64,000 bases of DNA from Bacillota bacterium (GCA_022769485.1 JALEJU010000012.1:1-64000), one strand, 5' to 3'. Shown: positions 33,545 to 42,905, counted from the first letter of the stretch. The notes: generated from the sequence alone by a model not told the origin. Numbers and translations are program-made.

Positions 33545-35641
33545 TTACGATACGGAAGCAACCATAACTGTCATGTCATCTTTTTCCCGTACACCCCGGC
33601 GCTCCACCGCACGATTTAAGATCAAATCCGCCATGGTCTGGGGATCCTTTGAACGAATCCCCCGGATCGCACTTTCCAGCCACTCTAAATTCTCCGAGCC
33701 TTCCGCTCCCGCATCTGTGATTCCGTCAGATACAATAATAATGCTGTCCCCCCGGCGAACACGAAATTCCACACTGTTTACGGAAATCCGCTCTACTAAA
33801 CCCATAGGAAGCGCCGCCACCTTTATTACCTTTACCTGATCTCCTCGTTTAATAAAAGTGGCAGCAGCGCCTATTTTATAAAGCCGAAATTTTCCGGTAT
33901 ACAAATTGAGCATTCCCATATCCACCGTGGAAAAAATCTCATCGGTGGATTTTAAAAGGAGGAGAGAATTCACAATGCGAAGAGCTACCTCCGCGTCAAA
34001 TCCGGCTTTCAAAAGATCACGAAGCGTGTGTACCGTCAGACCGCTTTCCTGAGCGGCTCTGGAGCCCTGCCCCATGCCGTCGGAAAGAGCCATTAAGTAT
34101 TCTCCTTTTCCTACATGTTCCCAAAGGTAACTGTCTCCGGATATATCCTTTTCCCTGGCATATCCGGAGGCGCCCATTTGAATCTGATAATGAGGTTTGC
34201 GGAATTCATTGGGTTTTCCCTCTCCCTCCAGTTCCTTTAAGAGCCCGTCCAGCACCTGTACCATACCTTGCAGTTCCAAAGCCAGCACATCTTTCGCAGG
34301 GTTCCGGTAACTGGGCGCTCCGCAGCAGAGAGCCAGCCGTTCAAAGGCGTCCCGGTATCCCGTCAGGGTCTTTTTGGCTCTTCTTTTCTCATTCCAGATA
34401 CCCTCGCAGCAAACCGGTCGGACGGCGGGAAACCATTCCAATACCCGTTCCTTCACACTGCGGGGAACGAGAGAAAGAAGCGTGAAAATCAAAGCGGCGA
34501 TCAAAGGCTCGTATACAGACACATACAAGTCAGGATATCCTTTCGTAAGGCTGAACAGCAAAGCCGCTGCCGTAAAAACCAATGCTGTCACAATCGGCCG
34601 GCTTCTTCTAAAACAGCCGGCTACTACTCCGCAGAAACCGAAAATACCGGCCAAAACCGGACTGCCTTCTCCCAACAGAAACGCCATAACCCCCGCAACG
34701 CTGCCGGCCAGGCAGCCCTCCAGCATTCCTCTTTTCTGCCCGGCGGCCAAAACAGCCAGAAATCCCGCAACATTCAAAAGAGATGTGTCGGCAAGCCCCG
34801 ACCAATGCAGCACCAGACCGAATATGTTGATTTCGTACCCATCCGCCGCGGAGCTGCCCGCTTCTCCCAAACCAAGCCCCGACAGACAAGCCGCTGCCCC
34901 GGCCGCCGCAATCATCCAGATTACCGCTGCGCAAGCCGTCCAGACGCCATCCGCACGCAGCAGACGGTTTTCCCAAACTCTATGTAATTTCCCTTCCAGC
35001 GTATTCCCCGGCACACTTCCGGCCATACCGTTTTTATCCGGCTCAGATTCTTTTTTCGGCGTTCCCGCTCTTGCCGACCGATCTCCCGCGTCAACCGCCA
35101 GGCCGTCAAAAAACAGTCGAAAAACCACTGTCAGCGCCAGTAAAAATATGATGTCCCTAAGGGCGGCTACCGCATTATACAAATACAGCTGCCCCGCAGC
35201 GTAACAGCACAGGATTTTACATCCGGCCAGTACTACCGCTGAAAACAAAGCTCTTGCCGCCAGCGAAATCCGTTTTTTCCGAAGCACAAAAAAGACAGCT
35301 CCGATACAGAACACCGCTAACGCCTCCCCTACAAGCAAGGGTTCCGCCGATCTGAACAGAAACATTCCTAAAAGCAAAGGAAGCAGCACATAGATATTTG
35401 CTTTCTCCCTCCCCATAACCGCTGCCATGCACGCAGCGGCGCAGGGTAATACCGCCGCCCCGGCCGCAGCTCGTCCGCAGAGAAAAGCAATTCCGCCCAT
35501 AAACAGACAACGTGCGGCCAGAAACTGTAGTTCTCCCGCGTTCTCTTGACCGGCAATTCTTTTTTCTTCTTTTCTGATTTCCGGGCGAATTTTTATTTTT
35601 TTCTCTCTTACGCTCTCTTTGAGGCTGTCTACAAATTCCAT
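33545..35641 (-). CDS. spoIIE: Stage II sporulation protein E (membrane PP2C phosphatase)
   Basis: A 698-residue protein, shorter than B. subtilis SpoIIE (about 827). The N-terminal half (about 45-395) is very hydrophobic with about ten membrane helices, including a charged cytoplasmic loop near 195-215. A linker follows. The C-terminal PP2C-type domain (about 490-698) has metal-binding GDSY and LSDGMGQG motifs and VSDGITDAG. SpoIIE dephosphorylates SpoIIAA to activate sigma F in the forespore. The start follows AGGAGG. A perfect Spo0A box lies 80 bases upstream. This gene, with spoVG, is the best evidence for sporulation. Confidence 0.94.
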   Translation of the reverse strand: MEFVDSLKESVREKKIKIRPEIRKEEKRIAGQENAGELQFLAARCLFMGGIAFLCGRAAAGAAVLPCAAACMAAVMGREKANIYVLLPLLLGMFLFRSAEPLLVGEALAVFCIGAVFFVLRKKRISLAARALFSAVVLAGCKILCCYAAGQLYLYNAVAALRDIIFLLALTVVFRLFFDGLAVDAGDRSARAGTPKKESEPDKNGMAGSVPGNTLEGKLHRVWENRLLRADGVWTACAAVIWMIAAAGAAACLSGLGLGEAGSSAADGYEINIFGLVLHWSGLADTSLLNVAGFLAVLAAGQKRGMLEGCLAGSVAGVMAFLLGEGSPVLAGIFGFCGVVAGCFRRSRPIVTALVFTAAALLFSLTKGYPDLYVSVYEPLIAALIFTLLSLVPRSVKERVLEWFPAVRPVCCEGIWNEKRRAKKTLTGYRDAFERLALCCGAPSYRNPAKDVLALELQGMVQVLDGLLKELEGEGKPNEFRKPHYQIQMGASGYAREKDISGDSYLWEHVGKGEYLMALSDGMGQGSRAAQESGLTVHTLRDLLKAGFDAEVALRIVNSLLLLKSTDEIFSTVDMGMLNLYTGKFRLYKIGAAATFIKRGDQVKVIKVAALPMGLVERISVNSVEFRVRRGDSIIIVSDGITDAGAEGSENLEWLESAIRGIRSKDPQTMADLILNRAVERRGVREKDDMTVMVASVS

Positions 35642-35665
35642 AGCATTCCTCCTTTTTTTCTAAGC

Positions 35666-35709
35666 ATAAAAAAAATACAGGGCGAATTTTGTAAAAATTC
35701 GTCCCGTAT
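35666..35709 (-). terminator. Terminator of the cyclophilin gene, upstream of spoIIE
   Basis: ATACGGGACGAATTTT pairs with AAAATTCGCCCTGTAT around a three-base loop, followed by eight T residues on the minus strand. It lies between the Spo0A box and spoIIE. Confidence 0.85.
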
Positions 35710-35720
35710 TCCTAAAATTT

Positions 35721-35729
35721 TTCGACAAA
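35721..35729 (-). promoter_or_regulatory. Spo0A box upstream of spoIIE
   Basis: TTTGTCGAA on the minus strand, a full match to the 0A-box consensus TTTGTCRAA. It is 80 bases before the spoIIE start. Confidence 0.65.
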
Positions 35730-35741
35730 TTCCCCGTCCGG

Positions 35742-36233
35742 CTATTCTTCCGTATCCTCTACTGTGACTTTTTTCATTCTCTGGGGCTCAAGAGGTTTAT
35801 CCATGCGGTCTCTCTTTACATTTACAATCTGATCTACAACATCCATCCCTTCAAACACCTTCCCGAAAGATGCGTACTGAAAATCCAGATGGGGACATTT
35901 TTCTACCATGATAAAAAACTGAGAACCCGCGGAATCCGGATCCATAGCTCTTGCCATGGAAAGAACGCCCCTGTCATGCAGCAAATTGTTTTCAAATCCG
36001 TTAAGCTTAAATTCTCCGGGAATCGTATAGCCGGGGCCTCCCATTCCGTTTCCGTTTGGGCATCCCCCCTGAATCATAAAGCCGGGAATCACTCTGTGGA
36101 AAATCAATCCATCGTAAAATCCTGATTTTGCCAGATTCTCAAAGTTTTCCACTGTCTTCGGAGCCACATCCGGATACAGTTCCGCCTTAATCACACCGCC
36201 GTTATCCATTTCAATTGTAACAATTTTTTTCAT
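35742..36233 (-). CDS. Cyclophilin-type peptidyl-prolyl isomerase
   Basis: A 163-residue single-domain cyclophilin without signal peptide, so cytoplasmic. It has the family core FHRVIPGFMIQGG with catalytic Arg, GSQFFIMVEKCPHLD and FGKVFEGMDVVD. It catalyses cis-trans isomerisation of proline bonds during folding. The start follows GAGGAGG. It appears monocistronic, ending in a strong terminator before spoIIE. Confidence 0.95.
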   Translation of the reverse strand: MKKIVTIEMDNGGVIKAELYPDVAPKTVENFENLAKSGFYDGLIFHRVIPGFMIQGGCPNGNGMGGPGYTIPGEFKLNGFENNLLHDRGVLSMARAMDPDSAGSQFFIMVEKCPHLDFQYASFGKVFEGMDVVDQIVNVKRDRMDKPLEPQRMKKVTVEDTEE

Positions 36234-36315
36234 TTTGTTCCTCCTCGTGTATTCATAGAGGGCAGATTACGCATTCGCCCCCATGGAAGCTTGTTAATAT
36301 ATGTCTGTTATATGT

Positions 36316-36341
36316 AAAAACGCAAGCCCGAAAGGGGTTTG
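36316..36341 (-). terminator. Terminator of the carD-to-NUDIX operon
   Basis: Minus strand CAAACCCC pairs with GGGCTTG around a TTTC loop, followed by CGTTTTTAC, just after the NUDIX stop. Confidence 0.7.
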
Positions 36342-36347
36342 TCCGGT

Positions 36348-36797
36348 TCAGCGCAGCCGAAAGACCGGTTCTCCCGGCTTTCCGTCCAAAACCTCCCATA
36401 TTTCATCCCGCAGAATTTCCGGATACACATTGGGAAGCCCCATAACTTCTTCTTTACTGAAAAAAGCCAGTTCCCGCAGAACCTGATGTTCCGCATCAAA
36501 TTCCGGATCCTGACCGAGAACCGCTTCCCCTTCGAGAATTTCAGCCAGGAAAAAATTCACGAACCGCTGTCCCCGCTCCGGAGAAACTTCCTCCACATGC
36601 CAAATCAGCCGCCGCACCTCTACGGATACCCCGGTTTCTTCCAGAACCTCCCGAGCCGCAGCTTCTGCCGCATTTTCGCCTTCTTCAATACCGCCTCCCG
36701 GCAGCATCCAAATATCCCGGTTTTCGTGGTGCTGACGTACCAGCAGAATCCGCCCCTTTTCATCGGGTACAGCTACCCGAACGCCTCCTACCCACAT
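36348..36797 (-). CDS. NUDIX hydrolase
   Basis: A 149-residue hydrolase with a complete NUDIX box at about 34-56: a GGGIEEGE start, then AAAREVLEETG. It cleaves a nucleoside diphosphate linked to another group; the closest use is likely ADP-ribose or a damaged nucleotide, but substrate cannot be assigned. The start follows GGAGCG. It is the last gene of the operon that begins at carD, 20 bases after the chromate-transporter gene. Confidence 0.92.
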   Translation of the reverse strand: MWVGGVRVAVPDEKGRILLVRQHHENRDIWMLPGGGIEEGENAAEAAAREVLEETGVSVEVRRLIWHVEEVSPERGQRFVNFFLAEILEGEAVLGQDPEFDAEHQVLRELAFFSKEEVMGLPNVYPEILRDEIWEVLDGKPGEPVFRLR

Positions 36798-36817
36798 ATG
36801 CGCTCCTTCCTCTTCCT

Positions 36818-37387
36818 TTATCGAATGAAAACCGCTCCCAGAACGGCTGCCAACACCGTCAATTTAATCGGGCTGATTTTCCATTTTTGATGCAGAAGCA
36901 AAGTGATTCCGCAGATCAAAATGGAAATCCAATCAAAATATGCCAACGGGTTTTCAAAAAAAGCCCGGGTATAAATCCCCGTCCGAAAAACCGACCCTTC
37001 TGTCAGAAAGACTCCCGCAGACAACAGCAGCCCCAGAGTTGCGGGTCGCACCCCTGTAAGAATATCCTCCGCTAGGCTGCTTTTTTCAAACCGATCCAAA
37101 AACCGCGCAATCAACAGCACCAGAATAACCGAAGGCAGCAAGAGCGCCAAGGTAGCGGTCACGGCGCCCAATACGCCCGCGTATTGATATCCTACATAAG
37201 TAGCCGAGTTGACAGCGATAGGACCCGGGGTAATCTGGGAAAGCGCCACCAGCCGCCCAAACTCCGAAGCCGCCATCATTCCAAACTTCTGCGTCTCCTG
37301 ATTGATCAGCGCTAAAATAGCATAGCCGCCGCCAAAGCCAAACAGGCCGATCTTAAAAAAAGAAAAAATCAGCTGCAAATACATCAT
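36818..37387 (-). CDS. Chromate-transporter family protein, second half
   Basis: A 189-residue membrane protein of the CHR family, with the signature FFKIGLFGFGGGYAIL at about 10-25, the SQITPGPIAVNSATYVG motif near 51, and about five helices. Short CHR proteins work as pairs of half-size subunits with opposite topology; the partner gene overlaps by four bases upstream. The true substrate need not be chromate and is unknown. Confidence 0.88.
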   Translation of the reverse strand: MMYLQLIFSFFKIGLFGFGGGYAILALINQETQKFGMMAASEFGRLVALSQITPGPIAVNSATYVGYQYAGVLGAVTATLALLLPSVILVLLIARFLDRFEKSSLAEDILTGVRPATLGLLLSAGVFLTEGSVFRTGIYTRAFFENPLAYFDWISILICGITLLLHQKWKISPIKLTVLAAVLGAVFIR

Positions 37388-37941
37388 ATTTTTGAGTCTC
37401 CCCGTTTTCGCAGACCCCAGGATACCGCTCCCACGGCAGCCCCTAACAACACAGCCCAGACCGCATTCAGCTTTAAAAACACGATCAAAACAAAAGAAAG
37501 AGCCATCAAAACCCAGCTATGCCAGCCCTTCAGCGTTTTCTTTCCCTGCTCCAGCGCAGTGCTTACAATCAAAGCCACCGAAGCGGCCGTTACTCCCTTC
37601 AATGCTCCCGCAATCCAGTGATTTTCCGGCGTCTGACTCAAGAACACGCAGATCAGAAGAATGGATATAAAGGCAGGAAATACCATGCCGAGAGCGGCCG
37701 CGGCCGCTCCGGCAAAGCCTTTAACTTTATTTCCGATAAAAAGAGCCGCATTTATGGCAATAGCTCCGGGCACAGACTGGCAAAGAGCCAGGTAGTTCAT
37801 CATTTCCTCTTCCGTTATGCTCCCCCGCACCTCTACAAATTCATGACGAATCGCCGGAATCATAGCATATCCGCCGCCGAAGGTGCAGGTTCCGATTTTT
37901 AAAAACGCCCAGAACAAAGACCAAAGTTCTCTCACCGGCAA
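37384..37941 (-). CDS. Chromate-transporter family protein, first half
   Basis: A 185-residue half-size CHR transporter, with FLKIGTCTFGGGYAMIPA at about 14-31 and CQSVPGAIAINAALFIGNK near 50, followed by hydrophobic helices. It partners the overlapping downstream gene. It lies 35 bases after proS in the same operon; the association with prolyl-tRNA synthetase looks positional rather than functional. Confidence 0.88.
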   Translation of the reverse strand: MPVRELWSLFWAFLKIGTCTFGGGYAMIPAIRHEFVEVRGSITEEEMMNYLALCQSVPGAIAINAALFIGNKVKGFAGAAAAALGMVFPAFISILLICVFLSQTPENHWIAGALKGVTAASVALIVSTALEQGKKTLKGWHSWVLMALSFVLIVFLKLNAVWAVLLGAAVGAVSWGLRKRGDSKI

Positions 37942-37976
37942 GCTCCCCTCTGTTTTTAAAAATTGATTGTCTGTTT

Positions 37977-39722
37977 TTACAGCCCCATTCGCAGACCATC
38001 CTGCACGAAAGCCACTGCTTTTTCACAGGCCTCTCCTACAGGAAGCAGCTGGTTTTCCGCTTCTGCCCGCGGCTTATACTCTACGACTCCTTCGTCCGCT
38101 TTCCTACCCACGGTAATCCGAAGAGGAATGCCGATCAGATCCGCATCCTTAAACTTTACCCCGGGCCGTTCATTCCGATCGTCCAGCAGTACTTCCACAC
38201 CTGCTCCTGTCAGCTTTTGATACAGTTCTTCGGCTGTAGCCGCCTGCGTTTCGTCCGCCGGATTAACCAAGGTAATAATCACATGATAAGGTGCCACGGA
38301 AACCGGCCAGATGATGCCGTTCTCATCGTGATTCTGCTCTACTACCGCCGCCAGCGTCCGGCTGACGCCGATGCCGTAGCAGCCCATGACCATAACTTGC
38401 TCCTGCATGTTTTCATCCTTATAATATGCATGCATGGATTCGCTGTACTTGGTTCCCAGTTTGAAGACCTGCCCTACTTCGATACCTCTTGCCATCTGCA
38501 CCGGCGCGCCGCAGGCAGGGCAAGGATCGCCCGGACGAATGAGCTTCAGATCGGTAATTATATCAGCCTTATAATCTCTTCCGTAATTTACATTTAACGC
38601 ATGATGATCCGCCTGATTTGCTCCCGCGCACAGATTCTTCAAACCCGGAAGCTCACTGTCCACTACAATTTTGCAGTCATGCAGCCCCATAGGGCCTGTA
38701 AATCCGCCCACACATCCGGTAGCTTCGCTCATAACATTTTCGTCCGCGAATTCGATGGCATATTCGGGAATATTCAGCGCGTTGATCAATTTGGTCATAT
38801 TCAGTTCCCGGTCGCCCCGGATAAAGGCCGCCACATAGTAATCCGTTTCCGGCTTCCCCTCTTCTCCGTATACTTTAAACATCAGCGCTTTGATGGTTCT
38901 CGTTTTGTCAATGCCCAGGAACTGGCTGACTTCCTCTATGGTTTTCGTTCCCGGAGTATGCACAACTTCCAAAGGCAGTTCCGCAGCATCTTCCGGCTTC
39001 GCGTCCACGCAGTCGGCCCGTTCCGTCGTTGCCGCCATTTCGCATTGGGTGCAATACGCGATTTCACTTTCGCCGTTTTCACACAAAGCGCAGAATTCAT
39101 GAGAATTGCTGCCGCCGATAGCGCCGTTGTCCGCCTCCACCGCGCGGAAATTCAGCCCGCATCGGTTAAAAACCCGGGTATACGCATCATACATAAGCCA
39201 ATAGCTCTTATCCAATCCCTCATAATCCCGGTCAAAAGAATACAGATCCTTCATAATGAATTCACGGCTTCTCATCAAACCGAAACGGGGACGGGCTTCA
39301 TCCCGGTATTTGGTCTGTATCTGATACAAATAGATAGGCAGCTCCCGATAGGAATCCACTTCGCTGCGGATAATGTCTGTAAATACTTCTTCATGGGTAG
39401 GCCCTAAGCAGAATTCCCGTTCATTTCTGTCCTTTAAGCGAAACATTTCCGGGCCGTAAGCATACCAGCGGCCGCTCTCCTTCCACAATTCGGCCGGGCA
39501 AATGGCGGACATCAGGATTTCCTGACCTCCTTTTGCGTCCATTTCCTCCCGGATGATGTTCTGAATTTTCATCAAAGAGCGGTTGCCCAAAGGCATAAAG
39601 CCGTAGACACCGGAAACCAGCTTCCGGATCATGCCTGCCCGAAGAAGCAGAATATGGCTGGGTATTTCCGCTTCCGCAGGAACTTGCCGCAGTGTTTTCA
39701 TATACATTTTTGACATTCGCAT
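37977..39722 (-). CDS. proS: Prolyl-tRNA synthetase, bacterial type with editing domain
   Basis: A 581-residue class IIa enzyme charging tRNA-Pro. Class II motifs lie in the N-terminal part (FRLKDRNEREFCLGPTHEE, RPRFGLMRSREF). The inserted editing domain (about 230-400), which removes Ala-tRNA-Pro, is present. The C-terminal anticodon-binding domain spans about 470-575. The start at 39722 follows GGAGG; two further in-frame ATGs close by are possible. It lies 21 bases after ispDF in the long carD operon. Confidence 0.97.
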   Translation of the reverse strand: MRMSKMYMKTLRQVPAEAEIPSHILLLRAGMIRKLVSGVYGFMPLGNRSLMKIQNIIREEMDAKGGQEILMSAICPAELWKESGRWYAYGPEMFRLKDRNEREFCLGPTHEEVFTDIIRSEVDSYRELPIYLYQIQTKYRDEARPRFGLMRSREFIMKDLYSFDRDYEGLDKSYWLMYDAYTRVFNRCGLNFRAVEADNGAIGGSNSHEFCALCENGESEIAYCTQCEMAATTERADCVDAKPEDAAELPLEVVHTPGTKTIEEVSQFLGIDKTRTIKALMFKVYGEEGKPETDYYVAAFIRGDRELNMTKLINALNIPEYAIEFADENVMSEATGCVGGFTGPMGLHDCKIVVDSELPGLKNLCAGANQADHHALNVNYGRDYKADIITDLKLIRPGDPCPACGAPVQMARGIEVGQVFKLGTKYSESMHAYYKDENMQEQVMVMGCYGIGVSRTLAAVVEQNHDENGIIWPVSVAPYHVIITLVNPADETQAATAEELYQKLTGAGVEVLLDDRNERPGVKFKDADLIGIPLRITVGRKADEGVVEYKPRAEAENQLLPVGEACEKAVAFVQDGLRMGL

Positions 39723-39743
39723 AACGTGTTTCCTCCAATTCAG

Positions 39744-40949
39744 CTAAATCGTTCTGCAAAGAGCGACCGCCTGCGCTGCAAGCCCTTCGCCTCTTCCGCA
39801 GAATCCCAGTTTTTCTGTAGTCGTTCCTTTAATATTAATCTGGGATTCCTCTATGCCCAGTTCTTTGGACAGTGTCTTTTTCATTTCCTTTGCATATGGA
39901 CCGATTTTAGGCCGTTCTCCAATAAGAACCGCATCGATATTTACAGGCTCAAAACCGGATTCCCGCAGCAGCCCTACCGTGCGGCGCAGCAGTTTTAAAC
40001 TGGAAATTCCTTTAAATGCTTCGTCCGTGTCCGGAAAATGCCGGCCAATGTCTCCCAGCCCGCAGGCTCCGAACAGCGCGTCCATAATTGCGTGGGTCAG
40101 TACATCCGCATCCGAATGCCCCGCAAGTCCGCATGGATAATCAATGCGCACACCGCCCAGAATCATCTTGCGTTCCGGAGCAAAGGCATGGACATCATAC
40201 CCGATTCCCACCCGAAGTGCAAGTTCTTCCGCTTGCCCTCCGGTGCGAAGCCGTTTCGCCATAGCCTCCGCCCAGATCAAATCCTCCTCTGTGGTAATCT
40301 TAAAATTCCCGTAGTCGCCGGTAACCAAAGCGGTCCTGACGCCCAGACGTTCTGTTAAAGACGCATCATCTGTACCGGAAACACCATCTTTATCCGCTTG
40401 TTTATACGCCTTTCGCAGAAGCTCTGCATCAAATCCCTGGGGAGTCTGCACCGCAAACAATTTAGAACGGTCTAACGTCCCTTCGCCGCTGCGCACCGTA
40501 TCCTTCAACGGAATAACGGGAACCGCAGCGCCGCTTTCATCGGCACCACGCACAACCGCGTCCACCACTTCTTCCGAAAGGAAGGGCCTCGCCGCATCGT
40601 GAACTAAAATAATCCGAGGCGCCGGAATCTCCATTCGTTCCCAATACGCATACGCGCCCCGAAGCCCGTTCTGCGCGGATTCTTTCCGTTCTTCCCCTCC
40701 GGGAATCAGCATGCGAACCTTATCCAGACTGCCGGCACCGTCTAAACAGCCCCGGCAGTAATTTACATCGCTTTCTTTTACCACCACAAACAAGTCGTCA
40801 ATCAGCGGGTGTTCATTCAACGCGCGAACGGATCGTAAAAAAACCATTTCGCCGCCAATCTTCCGATACTGCTTTGCAACGTTTCCGCCCATGCGGCTTC
40901 CGGATCCCGCAGCTACAACAATTGCGCCTATCCGTTTTTCTCGATACAT
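39744..40949 (-). CDS. ispDF: Bifunctional IspD-IspF enzyme of the MEP pathway
   Basis: A 401-residue fusion. Residues 1-230 are MEP cytidylyltransferase (IspD: AAGSGSRMGG, LVHDAARPF). Residues about 240-401 are MEcPP synthase (IspF: GIGYDVHAF, GHSDADVLTHAIMDALFGA, LGDIGRHFPD). Together they perform steps three and five of isoprenoid precursor synthesis. Step four (IspE) is not fused. Metal ligands D and H of IspF (YDVH, HSD) are intact. In B. subtilis the two proteins are separate neighbours after yacL; here the PIN-TRAM (YacL-like) gene also precedes them. Confidence 0.96.
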   Translation of the reverse strand: MYREKRIGAIVVAAGSGSRMGGNVAKQYRKIGGEMVFLRSVRALNEHPLIDDLFVVVKESDVNYCRGCLDGAGSLDKVRMLIPGGEERKESAQNGLRGAYAYWERMEIPAPRIILVHDAARPFLSEEVVDAVVRGADESGAAVPVIPLKDTVRSGEGTLDRSKLFAVQTPQGFDAELLRKAYKQADKDGVSGTDDASLTERLGVRTALVTGDYGNFKITTEEDLIWAEAMAKRLRTGGQAEELALRVGIGYDVHAFAPERKMILGGVRIDYPCGLAGHSDADVLTHAIMDALFGACGLGDIGRHFPDTDEAFKGISSLKLLRRTVGLLRESGFEPVNIDAVLIGERPKIGPYAKEMKKTLSKELGIEESQINIKGTTTEKLGFCGRGEGLAAQAVALCRTI

Positions 40950-40958
40950 AATCTCTCT

Positions 40959-42059
40959 CTATTTCTTTTTCAACCTCGCAAAAATCATACGGCCGGCAGC
41001 CGTCTGCAGCACGCTGGTTACGCTTACGGTAATCGTCTCTCCGATGCTTTTTCTGCCGTCTTCCACTACGATCATGGTTCCGTCATCCAGGTACGCAACC
41101 GCCTGGTTGGCTTCCTTTCCTTCCTTCACTAAGAAAACCTGCATTTCCTCTCCCGGCAGTACCACCGGTTTTAAGGTATTGGCCAGCTCGTTGATGTTTA
41201 AAACCTCTACGCCTTTAATTCCCGCGACTTTATTCAGATTATAGTCGTTGGTTACAACCTTGCCGCCCATAATCTGAGCCAGCTTCAGCAGTTTTACATC
41301 CACTTCCGGAATTTCATCCAGAGCCTTTTCCGATGCGGTATTGTAGATCTCTATGCCGTATTCATTCTGAATGCGGCTGAGAATATCCAAACCGCGGCGT
41401 CCCCGGTTCCGTTTCAGCGCATCCGAAGAATCCGCAATATGGCGCAGCTCCACTAAAACGAATTCCGGGATGACAATCGTACCTTCAATAAAACCGGTTT
41501 TCATAATATCCGCAATTCTGCCGTCGATAATAACGCTGGTGTCCAGGATTTTCGGCGAAAGATCTTTGTTTTTATTTTTCCCTTTCGCATTCTCTCTTCG
41601 GGAGTTAGCCTGCAGGATCAGCAAATCCTTCCCCCTTCGGGTAGCGATAAACACTCCCAGATAACCTAAAAATAAGTAGGTCAAAAGAGACAGAATCATC
41701 CCAACATAGGGAATGGGAATCGCTGCGTACAGATTGCTGATCAAATACGCGATAAATAATCCGACTATAAGGCCGATAATTCCCGGAATAAATTCCGTAA
41801 CCGGCACTTTCTGCAAATCCGATTCGATTTCCCGAACCATCTTCCGGCTTTTCCTTCCGAGACCCGGAGCAATAAGAAAAAAAATAATAGCGCCAAGAAC
41901 CGCGCACGCAATGCTCAGTCCCATGGTATGTTCTGCTGTCGGCAAAAAACCAGATTCCCGTTCTTTGAGCTTCAGCAGATTGATAAATAATAAAGAAATT
42001 CCGTATCCCAAAAGGCCGCCGCTGATGGTCAGAAATCCTCTGAGAAGTTTTCTATACAT
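40959..42059 (-). CDS. Membrane PIN/TRAM-domain protein (YacL-like)
   Basis: A 366-residue protein. The start at 42059 follows AAAGGAGGTG and opens with a membrane helix; the longer frame to 42161 overlaps carD and is rejected. Four transmembrane helices lie within about 5-145. The cytoplasmic PIN domain (about 170-290) begins ILDTSVIIDGRI and has the further acids expected of a PIN nuclease. The C-terminal TRAM domain (about 300-355) could bind RNA. Family function is not established; RNA processing at the membrane is a reasonable guess. It is cotranscribed between carD and ispDF. Confidence 0.9.
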   Translation of the reverse strand: MYRKLLRGFLTISGGLLGYGISLLFINLLKLKERESGFLPTAEHTMGLSIACAVLGAIIFFLIAPGLGRKSRKMVREIESDLQKVPVTEFIPGIIGLIVGLFIAYLISNLYAAIPIPYVGMILSLLTYLFLGYLGVFIATRRGKDLLILQANSRRENAKGKNKNKDLSPKILDTSVIIDGRIADIMKTGFIEGTIVIPEFVLVELRHIADSSDALKRNRGRRGLDILSRIQNEYGIEIYNTASEKALDEIPEVDVKLLKLAQIMGGKVVTNDYNLNKVAGIKGVEVLNINELANTLKPVVLPGEEMQVFLVKEGKEANQAVAYLDDGTMIVVEDGRKSIGETITVSVTSVLQTAAGRMIFARLKKK

Positions 42060-42108
42060 GTATTCACCTCCTTTCCGGGCTGTTCGCCCCGAGGCAGGAA
42101 TGTTTAAA

Positions 42109-42582
42109 TTACACTGCCTCTGCGATTCGCTTCTCGGCTTCCTCCTGGCTGATTCCTTCAACTAAAACAATTTCGCTGATCAGAATCTGCCGGGCATTGG
42201 AAAGCATTTTTTTCTCCCCCGTGGACAGTTTTTTCACGCGATCCGCCCGCATCAGGTTTCGGATTACCTCTACCACATTAGCTAAATCGCCGCTTTTCAG
42301 CTTTTCCATATTGTCCCGGTTGCGCCGGTTCCAATTATCCGACATGGCCGTAGTTTCCGCCCCTAAAAGCGCCATCGCTTTCTGCAATGTTTCGTGGTCG
42401 ACGATAGAACGAACGCCGATCCGCTGGGAATTATCCACCGGAATCATGACCTTCAGATCACCGTAAGAAATTCGCAGGACATAATAATCGCGAACCTCGC
42501 CAAGAATTTGCTTCGTTTCGATTTTTTCAATTGTGCCTGCCCCGTGCATGGGATAGACAACCTGATCTCCGATATTAAACAT
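42109..42582 (-). CDS. CarD-family transcriptional regulator
   Basis: A 157-residue protein of the CarD/CdnL group. The N-terminal Tudor-like RNA-polymerase interaction domain (about 1-60: VYPMHGAGTIEKIE) resembles that of Mfd. A helical C-terminal DNA-binding part (about 65-155) stabilises open promoter complexes, usually at rRNA promoters. The start follows GGAGG. It is the first gene of a seven-gene operon and is served by two tandem strong promoters. Confidence 0.93.
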   Translation of the reverse strand: MFNIGDQVVYPMHGAGTIEKIETKQILGEVRDYYVLRISYGDLKVMIPVDNSQRIGVRSIVDHETLQKAMALLGAETTAMSDNWNRRNRDNMEKLKSGDLANVVEVIRNLMRADRVKKLSTGEKKMLSNARQILISEIVLVEGISQEEAEKRIAEAV

Positions 42583-42605
42583 TTCTAAACGCCTCCACTC
42601 TTTTT

Positions 42606-42635
42606 AGTATAACGGAAAAAGAGTTCTATCGTCAA
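42606..42635 (-). promoter_or_regulatory. carD promoter P2 (proximal)
   Basis: TTGACG, 18-base spacer, TATACT on the minus strand, about 25 bases before the start codon. Confidence 0.75.
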
Positions 42636-42650
42636 GAAAAATAATTTTTA

Positions 42651-42679
42651 AATATATCACACTGAATAATATGTGTCAA
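42651..42679 (-). promoter_or_regulatory. carD promoter P1 (distal)
   Basis: TTGACA, 17-base spacer, TATATT with upstream TGA on the minus strand. It is tandem with P2. Confidence 0.75.
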
Positions 42680-42840
42680 CACAATTTCAAAACAAATTTT
42701 ATTTATCAAGGAAGCAGCGCAAAATCCGAATAAACGGCTGTTTTGATTGCCATTTCGGCAAAACGTCTTCCTCCAAAAAAACTCGCTTTCGGCACATGAT
42801 CCGTGCCATCCCTTTTCTCCGTTAAAAAGTGCGCCAAACA

Positions 42841-42876
42841 GCAAAACCTGAAGGAGATATCCCTTCAGGTTTTGCG
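42841..42876 (-). terminator. Terminator of the lytic transglycosylase gene
   Basis: Perfect arms AAAACCTGAAGG and CCTTCAGGTTTT flank a short loop, with T-rich sequence on either side. It could also work on the plus strand. Confidence 0.8.
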
Positions 42877-42905
42877 TTTTTCTTTATTCGGTTGTTCTCA
42901 GCAGC

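Larger units (their letters stand above)
42583..42905. other. Intergenic region between carD and the transglycosylase gene
   Basis: 323 bases holding two carD promoters and the transglycosylase terminator at 42841-42876. The stretch 42690-42840 shows nothing I can support. Confidence 0.6.

Noticed and set aside
39744..40949. IspD-IspF fusion as a novel architecture
   Set aside because: Bifunctional IspDF enzymes are already known in several bacterial groups.
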